Assembly (NCBI GenBank): GCA_963924555.1 | Contig: OZ004593.1 | Location: forward strand, 5,824,480 to 5,888,479 | DNA from: Crambe crambe | Taxonomy: Eukaryota > Porifera > Demospongiae > Poecilosclerida > Crambeidae | Direction of reading: 5' to 3' | DNA length: 64,000 nucleotides | Part shown: positions 36,126 through 48,819 of the stretch, in pieces | Layout: the number at the start of each line of letters is the position of its first letter | Position numbering within the stretch: the stretch's first letter is position 1 | Made by a program: the position numbers and the translations under genes | The notes under the pieces: model-generated | What the model saw: the letters and a program-made list of their open reading frames with translations, nothing else | The model's database searches: none | Told to the model about the DNA's origin: nothing

Positions 36126-39107
36126 ATGCATAGCCACATAACTAATGAATGTTTGAGTTAAACGAATAATGCATGCCATTATGGTCAGGATTACATATAA
36201 TTATAATACTGGCACATTTCCCCCTTATGCTGTCACACAGAGTGAATGAATATGTTCATTAGCTAACTAGTTCACTTTTGTTATATTGTAGCCAATGTTG
36301 AACTTATGTGTGTGTCATGAATTCAAGCTGTGAAATTGAATACATTTAACTAAGTGATCTCATAGTATTGAAATATTAAAACCCATACCTGTTCTGTATA
36401 CATTGAAACATGCACTGGAAATGGGTGGTAGCTAACTTTCAAGATCATCAATCAGTTCATAACCTTGCATGGCCTGAGCTTGTAGTTTTCAAGTGGTATG
36501 GCTGAATAGTAGGAGTGTGTTAGCACTCCTTATGTAGGGTTGGCAGGTCAAAGACTATAGCTACCTACGTAAGACTGTATAAACAAAAAAACTTCTCTTG
36601 TGACACAGGTCGTCAAAAGAACTACAGTGAATATCAGCTCAAAGAATTCAAAACACATTTCATAAGAGAAAGAAAACTATTCATAAAAGATTTGTTTTGT
36701 CTGTTTATCGCTTAGAAATTGAATAACAAATTATTTCTAGCTATGTAGTTATAATGTCCGTCTAGACTAATAATTAACCAACAATGATCTTTTCCCAATT
36801 TGAGTTCAGTTGCTGCTATAGCAACTGCAAAAGGTGGTATGGCCACGGCTGGCCATGCTTTGTACCCACATTCAATTTTTAAATACAGGTTTCAATAGAA
36901 TACCCACTCTAACCAACTACATTACTGTAGCTATGGATAGCTAGTTAGTTTTGTATTGAAGGGAAAAATACGTAAGTTCAGCCGTTATATGAAGATGTTA
37001 TGAAATTGTACTGGGCTGGAGGGAGGGTAGATTAGGACAGTGAGGAATGATCCTCGTGAGTTAGAATTATCCATGGAGGGATCACAGGGGCCCCCTAAAT
37101 TTTTCTCCACTAACTGAATCGGCAAGCAAAATAGCACAACTATCTATTCAATATTTGTGATGCTGGGCCCCCTAAAATCATCATCCTATACCATAGGAGG
37201 TTTAACATGCCTGTTCAGATGGAGTGGCCATTCCTTACCAGATAGTACTACAATTATAACATTTGTGTAGATATAATTACCAAAATAGATGTAGTGCTTC
37301 CTCTGAATACCATGGCCTCTAACATGGTTTTGTCTTCAGGTATTAATTTCTACTATAGTCCTTACAAGACCAGAATCGATAGAGACAATGAGCTTCTAAA
37401 AGGAAATGTGTGGCTAGTTATTTATAACTATGTGACATTATAGTAACATAGGCTAGCAGTTGGGTAGGCTATATGGTTACTACTACATACAAAAGCCAGA
37501 CAAGCTGGCTATGGTACAAAGTGGTGTAATAGGAAAGAAATCCATCATGTATATACACATCCATCTTTTGGTATATATTTTTACAACGTAACACAGTGCA
37601 ACTACTCAGGCCAAAATATTTTTAGTAGTCAGGCCAGGATGTAGGTGTGGTCAAATGAAATGGGTGTGGCTATATAGTGTGTCACTTATTATACTCATCA
37701 ATAAATTATGCTGGCACGATTTATTTTAGGTGTGCTGGAGCATTTTGAATTAGCTATAGGTATGTATGCTGAAGCATTATAGGTAGAACATGATGAATAT
37801 TAGCTATAGCACAGTCTTTTGAGAAAGTCCTGCTCCATCAGACCTCGAGGAAGAGGAAATTCAGGCATTATAGGTAGCTAGATATCAAAGGTAGATATCA
37901 GAGCATTATGGGCAGTGTGCTTGAGAATTGAGGATAGCATTATAAGGAGAAATCAGACATGAATGTGTTATATGAACTTACCTCCTAAAAGTGGTCAGGC
38001 CATGGCCTGACTGCATGGCCTGACCGCCTGCTACTAACTATGATTTTTTAATAAATAATTAGCTATAACCAGGCATGTGTCGCATAAACACTTTCAAAAT
38101 GGACTCTGTGAATGGTAGATATAGGAATTAGGATCTGAAATCAACCTTTCTCAAGCCTCTCTACTTTTAAACTCCTTTTACCACCAATGCAAATGACTTA
38201 TTGTGGGTACTGATTAAATTTAAATCGCATAATACCCACAATTTAAAATGTCAAGTATTCTTTTGAACTGTACAGATGATTTCATACACAAAAGTTATAC
38301 TGAGATTCTTTCTAAAGCTTTCATATTTGCTGAAAAATGCCAGTTGCTGCAGCAGATGTGGATCAAACCGACTTTACTAATTAACCAACTTGTGTGAAGT
38401 TCTCTAAGTCGTGTAGTTTGCCTCAATATTCTGCCTATTATGTAGTACCTTGCACATAAGGTTGATTATCTGGTCTGACCAATCAATAGGCAATCACCCA
38501 ACTAAAAAAAGTTTATGGACTGACATCACATTATTATTTTCATAGCCTCACATGTAACTACATCTCCTTGACTGAACATATTGATTTGCTCAGGTATAGT
38601 ATAAAACTTGAATGCATTTCAGCTAGTTCATTGACCAAATTTCTCTGGCTACTGACAGTTAGTTAGTTACATCATTATAAGCACCCCTAGCTAGGCCATG
38701 CAACATGATCCATATTCTTAATCTCTTGAGTCCTTAGCTATAACTATTCTCATACCTTTCATGTATCACAATGGAGATTAAATCCTGTTGAAGATGGATG
38801 GCATTTCTACAACACTTTGTAGACACATGAAGAAGGTAGCTGCATGAAAAATGATGACTGAAATTAAACTCATGAAAGAAACCACTGAACCTACGTACCA
38901 TTAGTCATAAAGGAAACTGATGAATTCATAATTACGACATAATAAACATTCCATATGCCATTAACTATACAGTTTTATATTGCCAACAGAATCTAATGAA
39001 AGTTATGCCTATTCTATCAGTAAGTCAGATTTAAGAGCAGTGAAGTATCAATTTTTCTGAAGTCTGACTAGCAGTTAAACTCTATACAGTGTGAAACTAC
39101 ATACACT
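36126..39107. other. Intergenic spacer, type A (more diverged)
   Basis: No supported gene. It follows 1364-4398 and 11488-14538 but has more indels. The palindrome near 3277 is altered here (GGTCAGGCCATGGCCTGACTGCATGGCCTGACC around 37994-38026). The upstream block of C9 ends it. Confidence 0.65.
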
Positions 39108-41256
39108 ATGTTAAAGGTAAGACTAATACTGTAACTAGTGCATGTCACCCCTCAGTAAGTGTAGACTCCTTTGTTTTGCTGTGTGTGCATGTGCATACAT
39201 AATTATTTGGGAGAGCTCTACTTCGAAAATGTGACCACCAAAACTTATAAATAATGTCCTCCAACAATACAACAAATAATTATGTTGGCAAAGCATGTTC
39301 AGTTTGGACTGTATTTTTGATGATGGTGATTGCAGTCCTGAGGGAGCAAAATTATGTATTTGTGAATGGTAAAGTCACGTACACCATGTATGTTTGTTAT
39401 GGGCCTGTTTGGGAAAATGGTAGCTAACATGTTTAAAAAATACTTGGTCTCTGACAGTGTTCTTGTCACCTGGAATATAATTTTCTGTTCTGTTACAATA
39501 AACACATAATAAGCATTCAGTAGTGACATTTCTGATAGTAAAGCTAATCAGCTAGAGCAAAGCATAATAGGTACTTCATACTGTAGTAATTCTTAGTGCA
39601 CTGATGATTAACTCTATACCACTTACTGTTGTATAGGGGTACGAGTTTGGAATAGCACTCTTTCTAAGTACCTTTCTTCCAGTCATCTCATCTCAAGGTA
39701 GCTAACTATTTCTAGTAGTACATAGTTGAAAATTTTTATTGTGTAACTTAATCCATGAAGCTAGTGCTGTACATAGCTGAGTTTATAACCACATCCCTAA
39801 TTCCATAGTATATCCTGAACGTTACACATTTCTCACTGGTACATCAGTGAATGGATCATCTCCTACTGGAAACTGTTCTAGACTGCAGAATGATAGCACA
39901 ATGACAACCTGTTTACAACCACCAAACTCTGGTGTTCTGTTTGATGGGCATATCCCCACACTCACTGGACTAGATGGTGACATGTGGGCAAATCAATTAC
40001 TCACTATAAACACTATGCAACCCCAGACTACTGTCATCTTTGACTTCACTGATACACCAGGCTCTGACAGAGTAAAGAGAATTGAGGTGGTGATGTTCAA
40101 CTGTCCACAGCAGGGGATAGCATTTACTACCATCAAACTCTTAGGAGCCGATAGAGGTCAGCCCTTCACAGATCTTGGTTCCATCTCTGTCAGTTCCCTC
40201 ACCTCCTGTAAGTATCTCGTGAGAGTGTGTTTGTCAGCCTTCATTTCTCAACCACTAATTGGTCTACAATTCACCCTTGACCAGGACTCTGACTGGGTGC
40301 ACCTTGCTGACGTGATCTTCAATGCCAGAAATTCCACCTGTCAACCAAATGTCATCCTAACATCATCACCACCAAATACAACACCACCTACTATAACACC
40401 ACCAGATGCAAATATTACTACTATACTACCAACAACAACAACGAATATTTCATCAGATCCAACTACAACTACATCACAGGGGACATCTAATCCAACCACC
40501 ACCATCATAGCAGTAGTGGTCCCTCTCTCCATTGTCCTCATTATTGTTATCATTATAGTTGTCCTGATCTTCTGTATAGTCTGTACCACTGAACACAAGC
40601 ACCTACTCAGAGCCAAGGCGGACCATACAACCATCCACAGACAAACACACAACCATCAACCTTTAGGACACATCAACCTGTGTGAGGAGACAGGACAAGC
40701 ATACTACTCCTCACTACATGACATTCAAAGAGAAGACGTCCCAGCAGATCAAGTCTACAACCGCCTTGAACGAAATACAGGTCCAGTGAGGGGAGGGGCC
40801 AAGTCTCCTCGGGGGGCTACTGTGGACCAAAACGAAGCAGAAGTGGGAGCATACTCTACTGTGTCCTACAGCAAACAACCTCAAGCCTCAAAGGAAGCTG
40901 GTGTGGAGGGTATGGAAGATCCACTCTCACAGCTGTATGCTAAAGTCGATGAGGACATAAAGAAAAAGAAAACTGAAGACGTCTTTGCTACTGACCAACA
41001 AGAAGAGGCTGCATTATATGCTCAAGTGGATGAGAAGAGAAAGAAGAACAAGAAGAAGAAAGAAGAAGACACTCCACCCCACAAGCCAGATCAGCTGTAT
41101 GCACAAGTGGACAAGAAGAAGAGGAAGAAGAAAGAGAAAGAGGAGATTGAGGAAGTGTCTCCACAGGAGTCAGGGGACATGTACTCTGTAGTTAATAAAC
41201 CTAGTACTCCTCCAGTACCTCTCAAGTCAGACCTCCTCATGGAAGAACTCCAGTAA
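39108..41256 (+). CDS. C9: kinase-less DDR-like receptor with tyrosine-motif tail
   Basis: Exons are 39108-39116 (ATGTTAAAG), 39637-39697 (61 bases) and 39809-41256, giving 505 residues, the shortest complete array member. The signal peptide ends in VISSQ. The N-terminal segment (RLQNDSTMTTCLQPPNSG) pairs it with C6. Six cysteines are present. The loop before SVSSLTSC is shortened (LLGADRGQPF). The stalk is Thr/Pro-rich. The tail has lost a few residues at NHQPLGHINL relative to the usual NHQPPQDRGHINL. It has YYSSLHDI, VYNRL, YSTVSY, LYAKV, two LYAQV modules, MYSVVNK and TPPVPLK. Confidence 0.84.
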
Positions 41257-43678
41257 ATGCATAGCTAAATGACTAATGAAAGTTTGAGTTAAACGAACAA
41301 TGCCATCATGGTTAGGATTGTGTATAATGATACAGGTACATTTCCCCCTTATGCTGTCACACAGAGTGAATGAATATGAATAATATGTTCATTATCTAGT
41401 TCACATTTATCTTTTTGTTATTGTAGCCAATGTTGAACTAAGAATAATTATGTGTGTGTCATGAATTCAAAGCTTGGTGTGATAACTATGAAATTGAATA
41501 CATTAAGTGATAGCTACCCATTCTGAAACATGCACTGGAAATGGGTGGTAGCTAACTTTCAAGATCATGCATCAATCAGTTCATTACTTTGTAGCTACCC
41601 ACATTCAGGGTCAAGGGATATTTTTTAAAATACAGGTTTCAATAGAATACCCACTCTAACCAACTACAATACTGTAGCTATAGTTAGTTTTGTAGCTACT
41701 CAATTGTTGAATGAATATGAAGGGAATAGTACTTATAGCTACATGATTTATAAAGTTCAGCCATTACTTCAGAATGTATACACATAAATACATGTTACCA
41801 TGAGGGAGGGTAGATTGGGACAGTGAGGGATAATCCTCAGTTAGAATTATCCATGGGGGGGGGGGGGGGGGGATTACAGGGGTTTTACTGAATCAGCAAG
41901 TAAAATAGCACAACTATCTAATTTTGTGGTGCTGGGCCCCCTAAAATCATCTTTCTATGCCAATATCCATACGAGGTTCTGTTCAGATGGAGTGGCCATT
42001 CCTTACCAGATAGTACTAGCTAGCTACAATATGCAAATTTCGTGTAGACCCAAAATAGATGTAGCTAGTGCTTCCTCTGAATACCATGGCCTCAGCTAGC
42101 AAAGGATATATAAGCATCATACTAATAGGTGATTCCTAACATGATTTTGTCTTCTATACTTAGCCTGTATTTTCAAGATCACACTTTACGTAACACAGTG
42201 CAACTAGCTAGCTACTCGGGCCAAAATTTTAGTAGTCAGGGGTATGGTCAAATGAAATGGGTGTGGCTACACAGTGTGTCACTTATAATATGATACTCGT
42301 CAATATGTGTGCATGCTACATGTGTTGCCAGACAATTAAAATTCTACCTAGCTATAATACAGAAAATGCTTCAGCATACCTAAAATGCTCCGACTTAGCA
42401 ACATCTTGGTCAGCATTTTGATACTGAAAGTAAAGATGCCTGAATGTTCGAGTGATTTGATGATTCCATTTCATGCATGACATGATGAATAGCACAGAAA
42501 GTCCTGTTCATCATACCTCGAGAAAGAGGAAATCCAGACATTATATAGCTAGGTAGATATCAAACATAGATATTAAAGCATTATGGTCAGTGTGTTTGAG
42601 AATTTAAGGATAGGATTATAGGGAGAAATTAGACACTGGCATGTACGTATGTGTTAGGTCAAAGGTTAATTTAGCCCTAAAAGTGATCAGGTCATGGCCT
42701 GACTGGCCTGACTGGTTGCTACAGGCCTGTGATTTCTTTTAAATGTTTTCAAATAGCTAATAATGTCACGTAAACTTTCAAAATGGACTGCTGTGAGTGG
42801 TAAATTCAGATCTGAAATTTCTTCATTCCGATTATAATCATCTAGCACTTCATTACTGAATGGGCCTCTCTACTTCTAAACTTGATCCTTCCACTGCCAA
42901 TGTAAATGATTTCATAATCAATTGTAGGCACTAAATAATATCTCTTTTCCTGCTATACCCATGATTTTCATGTTTCATGCGAAAAAATTATACTGAGGTT
43001 TCTATTTGCTGAAAAATGTGCCAGTTGCTACAGATGTGGATCAAACTGACTTCATTAATAAACTTGTGTGAGGTTTTATAAGGTTATGAAATTTGCCTCA
43101 CTAGGACTTAAGGTGGTTAGCTATCTGGTCTGACCAATTTCAAACAATCTAATCAATAGGCCATCACTCAACTAAAAAAAAGTTTATGGACTGATTAAAT
43201 GTTCATAACTTGCTAATAATTAGCTGAACTCATGTAAATTATTGCTGTTTTTTGTTCCAGTAATTTGTATAGCCTTGCAAGTACCTAGCTACATCTCCTT
43301 GACTGAACATATTGATTTGCTCAGCTATAGTATAAAACTTGAGTGCATTTTAGTCCATTGACCAAATTCCTCTGGCTACTGACAGTTAGCTACATCATTA
43401 TAAGCACCCCTAGCTAGGCCATGCAACATGATCCATATTCTTAATCTCTATGAACTTGAGTCCTTAGCTATAGCCATTCTCATACCTTTCATGTATCAGC
43501 AATGGAGATGAAATCCTGTTGAAGATGGATGGCATTTCTAGATACTACACTTTTGGACACTTGAAGAAGGTAACTTCATGAAAAATAATGAAACTCATGG
43601 AAGAAACCACTGCACCTACGTACCATTGCCCATAATGGAAACTGGAAGCGATCATAGATTCATAATTACGACATATAA
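41257..43678. other. Intergenic spacer, type B, with poly(G) run
   Basis: No supported gene. The second half is close to 23040-24030 and 28140-29170. A pure run of 18 G lies at 41855-41872, where sibling spacers have a short G/C-rich stretch. A modified palindrome (GGTCATGGCCTGACTGGCCTGAC) lies near 42690-42712. Confidence 0.6.
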
Positions 43679-44153
43679 ACATTCCATGCATTAACTATAC
43701 AGTTTTTATATGGTCAACAGAATCCAATAAAAGTTGTGCCAGCCAGACAGATTAGTGAAGTATCAGTTAACTGAAGTCTGTAGTATGTCACTACTCTGAC
43801 TGGGTGTACCTTGCTGAGGTGACCTTCTATGTCAGAGGTTCCTCCTGTCTACCAAACGGCATCCTAACACCATCACCTACAACACCACCTACTACAACAC
43901 CACCACCAGATACAACACCACCAGATGCTACTATGCTACCAACATCAGCTATAAAGGAAACTGGAAGCAATCACAGATTCATAACTACGACATAGCTATA
44001 AACATTCCATGCATTAACTATACAGTTTTTATATTGTCAACAGAATCTAATAAAAGTCATGCCTGTTGTGAAGTATCAGTTAACTGAAGTCTGCATGTAA
44101 GTAGCAGTTAAACTCTATATGGCTAGTGTGAAACTACATACACTATGCTAAAG
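43679..44153 (+). pseudogene. Array gene fragment fused to duplicated upstream blocks
   Basis: A truncated copy of the conserved upstream block (43679-43790) runs directly into a ~159-base piece of receptor exon 3 (43793-43951). This piece encodes SDWVYLAEVTFYVRG, the final cysteine and a TTPPPDTTPPD stalk. It then breaks into another upstream block that ends in a Met-Leu-Lys exon (44145-44153) with a good donor (GTAAGAC). The body of the gene, signal exon and tail are absent. This looks like the scar of a deleted array copy, joined by unequal recombination. The Met-Leu-Lys exon at 44145 could still serve as an alternative first exon for C10. Confidence 0.7.
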
Positions 44154-44675
44154 GTAAGACTAATACTGTAACTAGTCATCGTACACTCTTTCAAAATAAA
44201 GATACCTATTTTGGGGGAGCTCTAAAAATTTTTTCCACCTATAAGGAGGAACAATAGTTTCATACAACAGATAATTATGCTGGCAGAGCATGTTAGATAT
44301 CGCATGTTAGATATCAGTTTGAACTATATTTTTGATGATGGACTGGTGATTGCAGTTCTGAGAGAGCACATAGCACTATAATTGTAAGTAGCTAACTACT
44401 GTATTTGTGAATGGTAAAGTCACACCATGTATGTTTATTTTTTCTGTTTGGGAAAATGGTAGTTAGGTAGCTAACATGTTTAGTAAAATCCACTGCACTT
44501 ACACACCATTAACCATAATGAATTCATAATTTCAACATATAAACATTCCATGCCATTAACTATATTGCCAACAACGTCATGCCTGTTCTATCAGACAGTC
44601 AGATTTAGAGCAGTGAAGTATCAGTTTCCTGAAGTCTGACTAGCAGTTAAACTCTATACAGTGTGAAACTACACT

Positions 44676-47108
44676 ATGTTAAAGGTAAGACTGATATGCA
44701 GGTCACTCCTCAGTAAGTAAAGGCTATGTAGACGCTTACTTTTTTTTGTACACTATAAACATGAAAGTGTGTACTGCACACATTAAAAACAGTGTGTGTA
44801 TTGGGACAAAATGGTGTGCAGTAAACACTTTTATTTTTGCATGCATACTTTTGGGGAAGCCACCAAAAGTATAGTAATTTCAATTACCATTAACATCCTC
44901 TAACAATAGTTTCATACAACAGATAATTATGCTGGCACAATAATATTTAGACATCAGTTTATTTTTGATGATGGTGATTGCAGTTCTGAAAAGAGTTAGC
45001 ACCATAATTGTACAGTATTTGTGACACCATGTATGTTATGGTCCTGTTTGGGAAAATGGTAGCTAACATGTTTAATAATACTTGGTCTTTGACCATGCTC
45101 TTATCTTTCTTTATGGGTGACCTAAACACCTGGAATATAATTTTCATACTATAATATAGACACGTAAAGAAGTGTTCAGTTGCTTTCTGGTCTGACAATT
45201 TGGTTTAGCAGGAGCAAAGCAAATACATTTATGCCATAGTAATTCTTAGTGCACTGATTAACTCTATACTATTTATTGTTGCATAGGGGTACAAGTTTGG
45301 AATAGCACTCTTTCTGAGTACCTTTCGTCCACTTATCTCATCTCAAGGTAGACATTCTTACTACTTTCTATAGCTATGATGAGAAGATTTTTTGCACAAC
45401 CGACTTGTATAACTGACAATAATATCACTAATTTCATACAGTCTATCCTGAGCACTACACATTTCCCACTGGTATGTCAGTGAATGGATCATCTCCTACT
45501 GGAAATTGTTGTAATGGTACAATGAAAACCTGTTCCCGACCTAGATCCAGTGTTCTGTTTGATGGGCATGTCCCCAAACTCACTGGACTAGATGGTGACA
45601 TGTGGGCAAGTCAACTACTCACTATAAACACAACACAATCGTTGGCTAATGTCACCTTTAACTTCACTGATACACCAGGCTATGACAGAATCGAAAGAGT
45701 TGAGGTGGTGATGTTCAACTGTCCACAGTGGGGGATAGCATCTACTACCATCAATCTCGATGGGGCCACTGCTAGAGGTCAACCCTTCAATATTTTTGCT
45801 TCAACCCCTGTTAGTTCCCTCACCTCCTGTGAGTCTCTTATAAGAGTGTGTTTGTCAGCCAACGTTTCTCTACCACTAATTCGTCTACAATTTGCCCTTG
45901 ACCAGGACTCTGACTGGGTGCACCTAGCAGAGGTGACCTTCTATGCCAGAAATTCCACCTGTCCATCAAATATCATCCTCAATCAAACTACAACATCACC
46001 AGATACAACACCACCTGCAGTACAATCAAGTACAGATACAACTCTAACTTCCGTAGGGACATTCACTCAAGATAAAACAACCACCACCATCATAGCAGTA
46101 GTGATCCCTCTCTTTATTGTCCTCATTATTGTTATCATTGTAGTTGTCCTGATCCTCTGCATAGTCTGTACCACTAAACACAAGCACCAACTCAGAGCCA
46201 AGAAGGACCACATGACCATCCACAGACAAACACACAACCATCAACCTCCACGAGACAGAGGACACAACAACCTGTGTGAGGAGACAGGACAAGCAAACTA
46301 CTCCTCACTACATGATATTCAAGGAGGAGATATTCCAGCAGATCAAGTCTACAATTGCCTTGAACGAGACACAGGTCCAGTGAGGGGGAGAACCAAGTCT
46401 TCCTGGGGGGCTACTGTGGACCGAAACGAGGCAGAAATGGGAGCATACTCTACTGTGTCCTACAGCAAACAACCTCAAGCCTCCAAGGAAGCTGCTCAAG
46501 TTGATGAGGATGTAAAGAAACCAATAAAGAAAAGTGAAGATATCTTTGCTACTCACCAACAAGAAGAGGCTTCTGCTTCTGCATTATATACTCAAGTGGG
46601 TGAGAGGAGAAAGAAGAAGGAAAAGAAGAAGAAAAAGAAGAAGAAAGAAGAAGATACTCTGCCTTATGAGCCAGACCAGCTGTATGCGCAAGTGGACAAG
46701 AAGAAGAGGAAGAAGAAAAAGGAAGACAGTTCACCCCCTGAGCTAGACCAGCTGTATGCTCAGGTGGACAAGAAGAAAAGGAAGGAAGACAGTCCACCCT
46801 TTGAGCTAGACCAACTGTATGCTCAAATGGACAAGAAGAAGAGTAAAAAGAAAAAGGAAGACAGTCCACCCCCTGAGTTAGACCAGCTGTATGCTCAAGT
46901 GGACAAGAAGAAGAGTAAAAAGAAAAAGGAAGACAGTCCACCCCCTGAGTTAGATCAGCTCTATACTCAGGTGGACAAGAAGAAGAGGAAGAAGAGAGAG
47001 ATTGAGGTGTCTCCACAGGAGTCAGGGGATGTGTACTCTGTTGTTAATAAACCTAGTGCTCCTCCAGTACCTCTCAAGTCAGACCTCCTCATGAAGGAAC
47101 TCCAGTAA
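44676..47108 (+). CDS. C10: kinase-less DDR-like receptor with expanded YAQV tail
   Basis: Exons are 44676-44684 (ATGTTAAAG; a second candidate is 44145-44153), 45287-45347 (61 bases) and 45442-47108, giving 578 residues, the longest member. The signal peptide reads MLKYG-type hydrophobic sequence with an unusual Arg (TFRPLISSQ). The ectodomain has all family blocks, and the N-terminal segment has NCCNGTMKTCSRP. The stalk is short. The tail has lost 13 residues in frame, including the tyrosine of the first YAQV module (KEAAQVDEDV). It has gained others: six further YAQV/YTQV/YAQM modules are seen, four of them in a near-perfect repeat of DSPPPELDQLYAQVDKKK type. VYSVVNK and APPVPLK end it. 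The Lys codons form long AAG/GAA tracts. Confidence 0.83.
44748..44852. repeat. Small inverted-repeat element in intron 1 of C10
   Basis: AAAGTGTGTACTGCACACAT and TGGTGTGCAGTAAACACTTTT form inverted arms around AACAGTGTGTGTATTGGGAC. A related sequence lies at 51541-51658. It is probably a short MITE with decayed ends. Confidence 0.5.
46655..46995 (+). repeat. In-frame tandem LYAQV/Lys-tract repeats in the C10 tail
   Basis: About five units of 60-75 bases each encode an acidic-proline linker, DQLYAQVD and a Lys/Arg run. Two neighbouring units (about 46801-46940) are almost identical at the DNA level. Unit number differs between array genes (three in most, four in C5, C6 and C11, six in C10), consistent with slippage or unequal exchange. 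Confidence 0.85.
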
Positions 47109-48080
47109 ATGTATATACTCACATACGTAGCTAGTAGTATTTTGTTACACAGAGTATTTGTTTTATTCATTCCAATTGATCACATCATTATAGATTACAT
47201 CATTACCTTAACACATTGTCTACAGTGAATCTATTGGCATCTACAAATAGCACCACATGGTACTTTCTACAAAATATTTTATTTCTTGTGATAATAACTA
47301 CACAGGGTATGATTGTTTGGCATACAAGTTACAAAGTACGTATACTTGCCAACTAAGGTCTTCTTCTTGCTATAGCTACTGAAATATAGATTACTAGCCA
47401 CTCATTCTGATCGTTTGATATAGGGAAAGACACATTGTATGCAAAAAATGTTTGCATACAAATGAGGGATGACAAGTCAAGCAAAAAGAGATGAATACAG
47501 CTTAAACTTATAACATACGTAGCTAAAATCTCATATAGGGAAGACATTGCATTCCTAGTGACTCAATGCAATTTTACTGTCATCACGCATCTTAGACTGT
47601 TGTTGTTAAGTTACTTAGCTATGGGGTAAGTGAATAATCTAATAGCAAATCGACTGAGGGACTTCATATTCTAGCATTACAGTTTATTTTCATGACGACC
47701 TTGGTACACTAAGCATGTGCGTTCGCCCCACAACAGCAAGTCAACAACTGGTCTAGCCTCATTATAACATTAATGTGATAATATAAACTGTTTTGCTACC
47801 ATCACACTATATTGCTATAATGATGGTCCAGCTACAAGATTGTTTTCATTACACTTCCCTCTAAGCAAGCTGTAGCTATGTATGTATCAGACCAAAATGC
47901 TGCAATTATATATATAGACAGACATTATTGTGTTTGCACTGAAGAAGGTTGCTTCATACATACGTATGCTAAAATTGAAGGAGGAATAATGAATAAAGTA
48001 AGTTGATTATTCAGTGATAGCTAGCAAAATGGTTTTTGCTTATGTTGATCTGATGGTGTTGTCATGGTTCTAATTTCTAT
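47109..48080. other. Intergenic region after C10
   Basis: No supported gene. The sequence is unlike the A, B and C spacers, which marks the end of the regular array periodicity. A weak resemblance to the array upstream region (GAAGAAGGTTGCTTCATACA near 47941-47960) may be a remnant. Confidence 0.5.
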
Positions 48081-48819
48081 ATGTACCTACTCAGAGTATG
48101 GCAGCTGTTTTGTGGATGCTAAACATCTTGATGACACTATGGTGCACTTGCAGTGGTTAGTAAAGTAGCATGCAATCTAGTTGGCACAAGCCATCTTATT
48201 TCGGCCCATGATGAATAGTATCCAACTTGGGAGCTACAATACATATGTAGCTACGTATTAGAGCTAGGGCTAGGGATAAAAATTTGTGGGTTAACACTTG
48301 AGACAGAGAGAAAACCAACTAGCTACAGCCTGTTTTCTGGCATTCTTCACAACTGTGGCATAGAGCTTTCACATCCGATGTGAGTCCCGGCCAGTAAAAA
48401 TCTCTGATTGTTATACATCTCAACAAAGTGGCAAACATGCAATGTAAACACCCAGGAACAACAAGGTTCCTCTATGGATCAAAAATAAATAATGGTGATA
48501 AGTAAATTCAAGGTCTTGGCATGTGGTATTAGTCATAGTTACTGCAGTACTTCGCTACTTTTTTTCAGCTTGTGAACCTGTGAGTCATAAAGTATGCCCC
48601 TCCTGTATCGGTGCTGTTGTTATTACAGCCCTCATCACTGCCATATTGGCTACAGTCGTCTTTTCAGCAGTGCAGATAGCTCTCTGTGAGTGCCATCCGA
48701 GATACAGACCCAGAGGAACTGAAATAGGAGCCTCAGCAGGAATATCATATGCATGTAGGAGAGGAGATGAGGGAGGTGTGATTATGAAGGAAAATCATCG
48801 TATAACAAGTCATAATTGA
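48081..48819 (+). pseudogene. Relic P1: receptor relative with signal-exon and membrane-exon remnants
   Basis: Bases ~48095-48160 (CATCTTGATGACACTATGGTGCACTTGCAG then TGGTTAGT) resemble the 61-base signal exon of the genes at 54858 and 56606, but no intact frame remains. An exon-like segment 48569-48819 follows a TTTTTTTCAG acceptor. It encodes VCPSCIGAVVITALITAILA and a helix, then CECHPRYRPRGTEIG, matching the membrane exon of the gene at 54858 (VCPSPSSTPAIL, CKCHPSKFRSGGTKI). The ectodomain exon is missing, so this is a decayed copy. The membrane exon itself is still open and ends in a stop. Confidence 0.65.

Noticed and set aside
1-47108. CRISPR-like array suggested by regular ~5 kb repeats
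   Set aside because: Repeat units are whole genes with introns and spacers; there are no short direct repeats with unique spacers.
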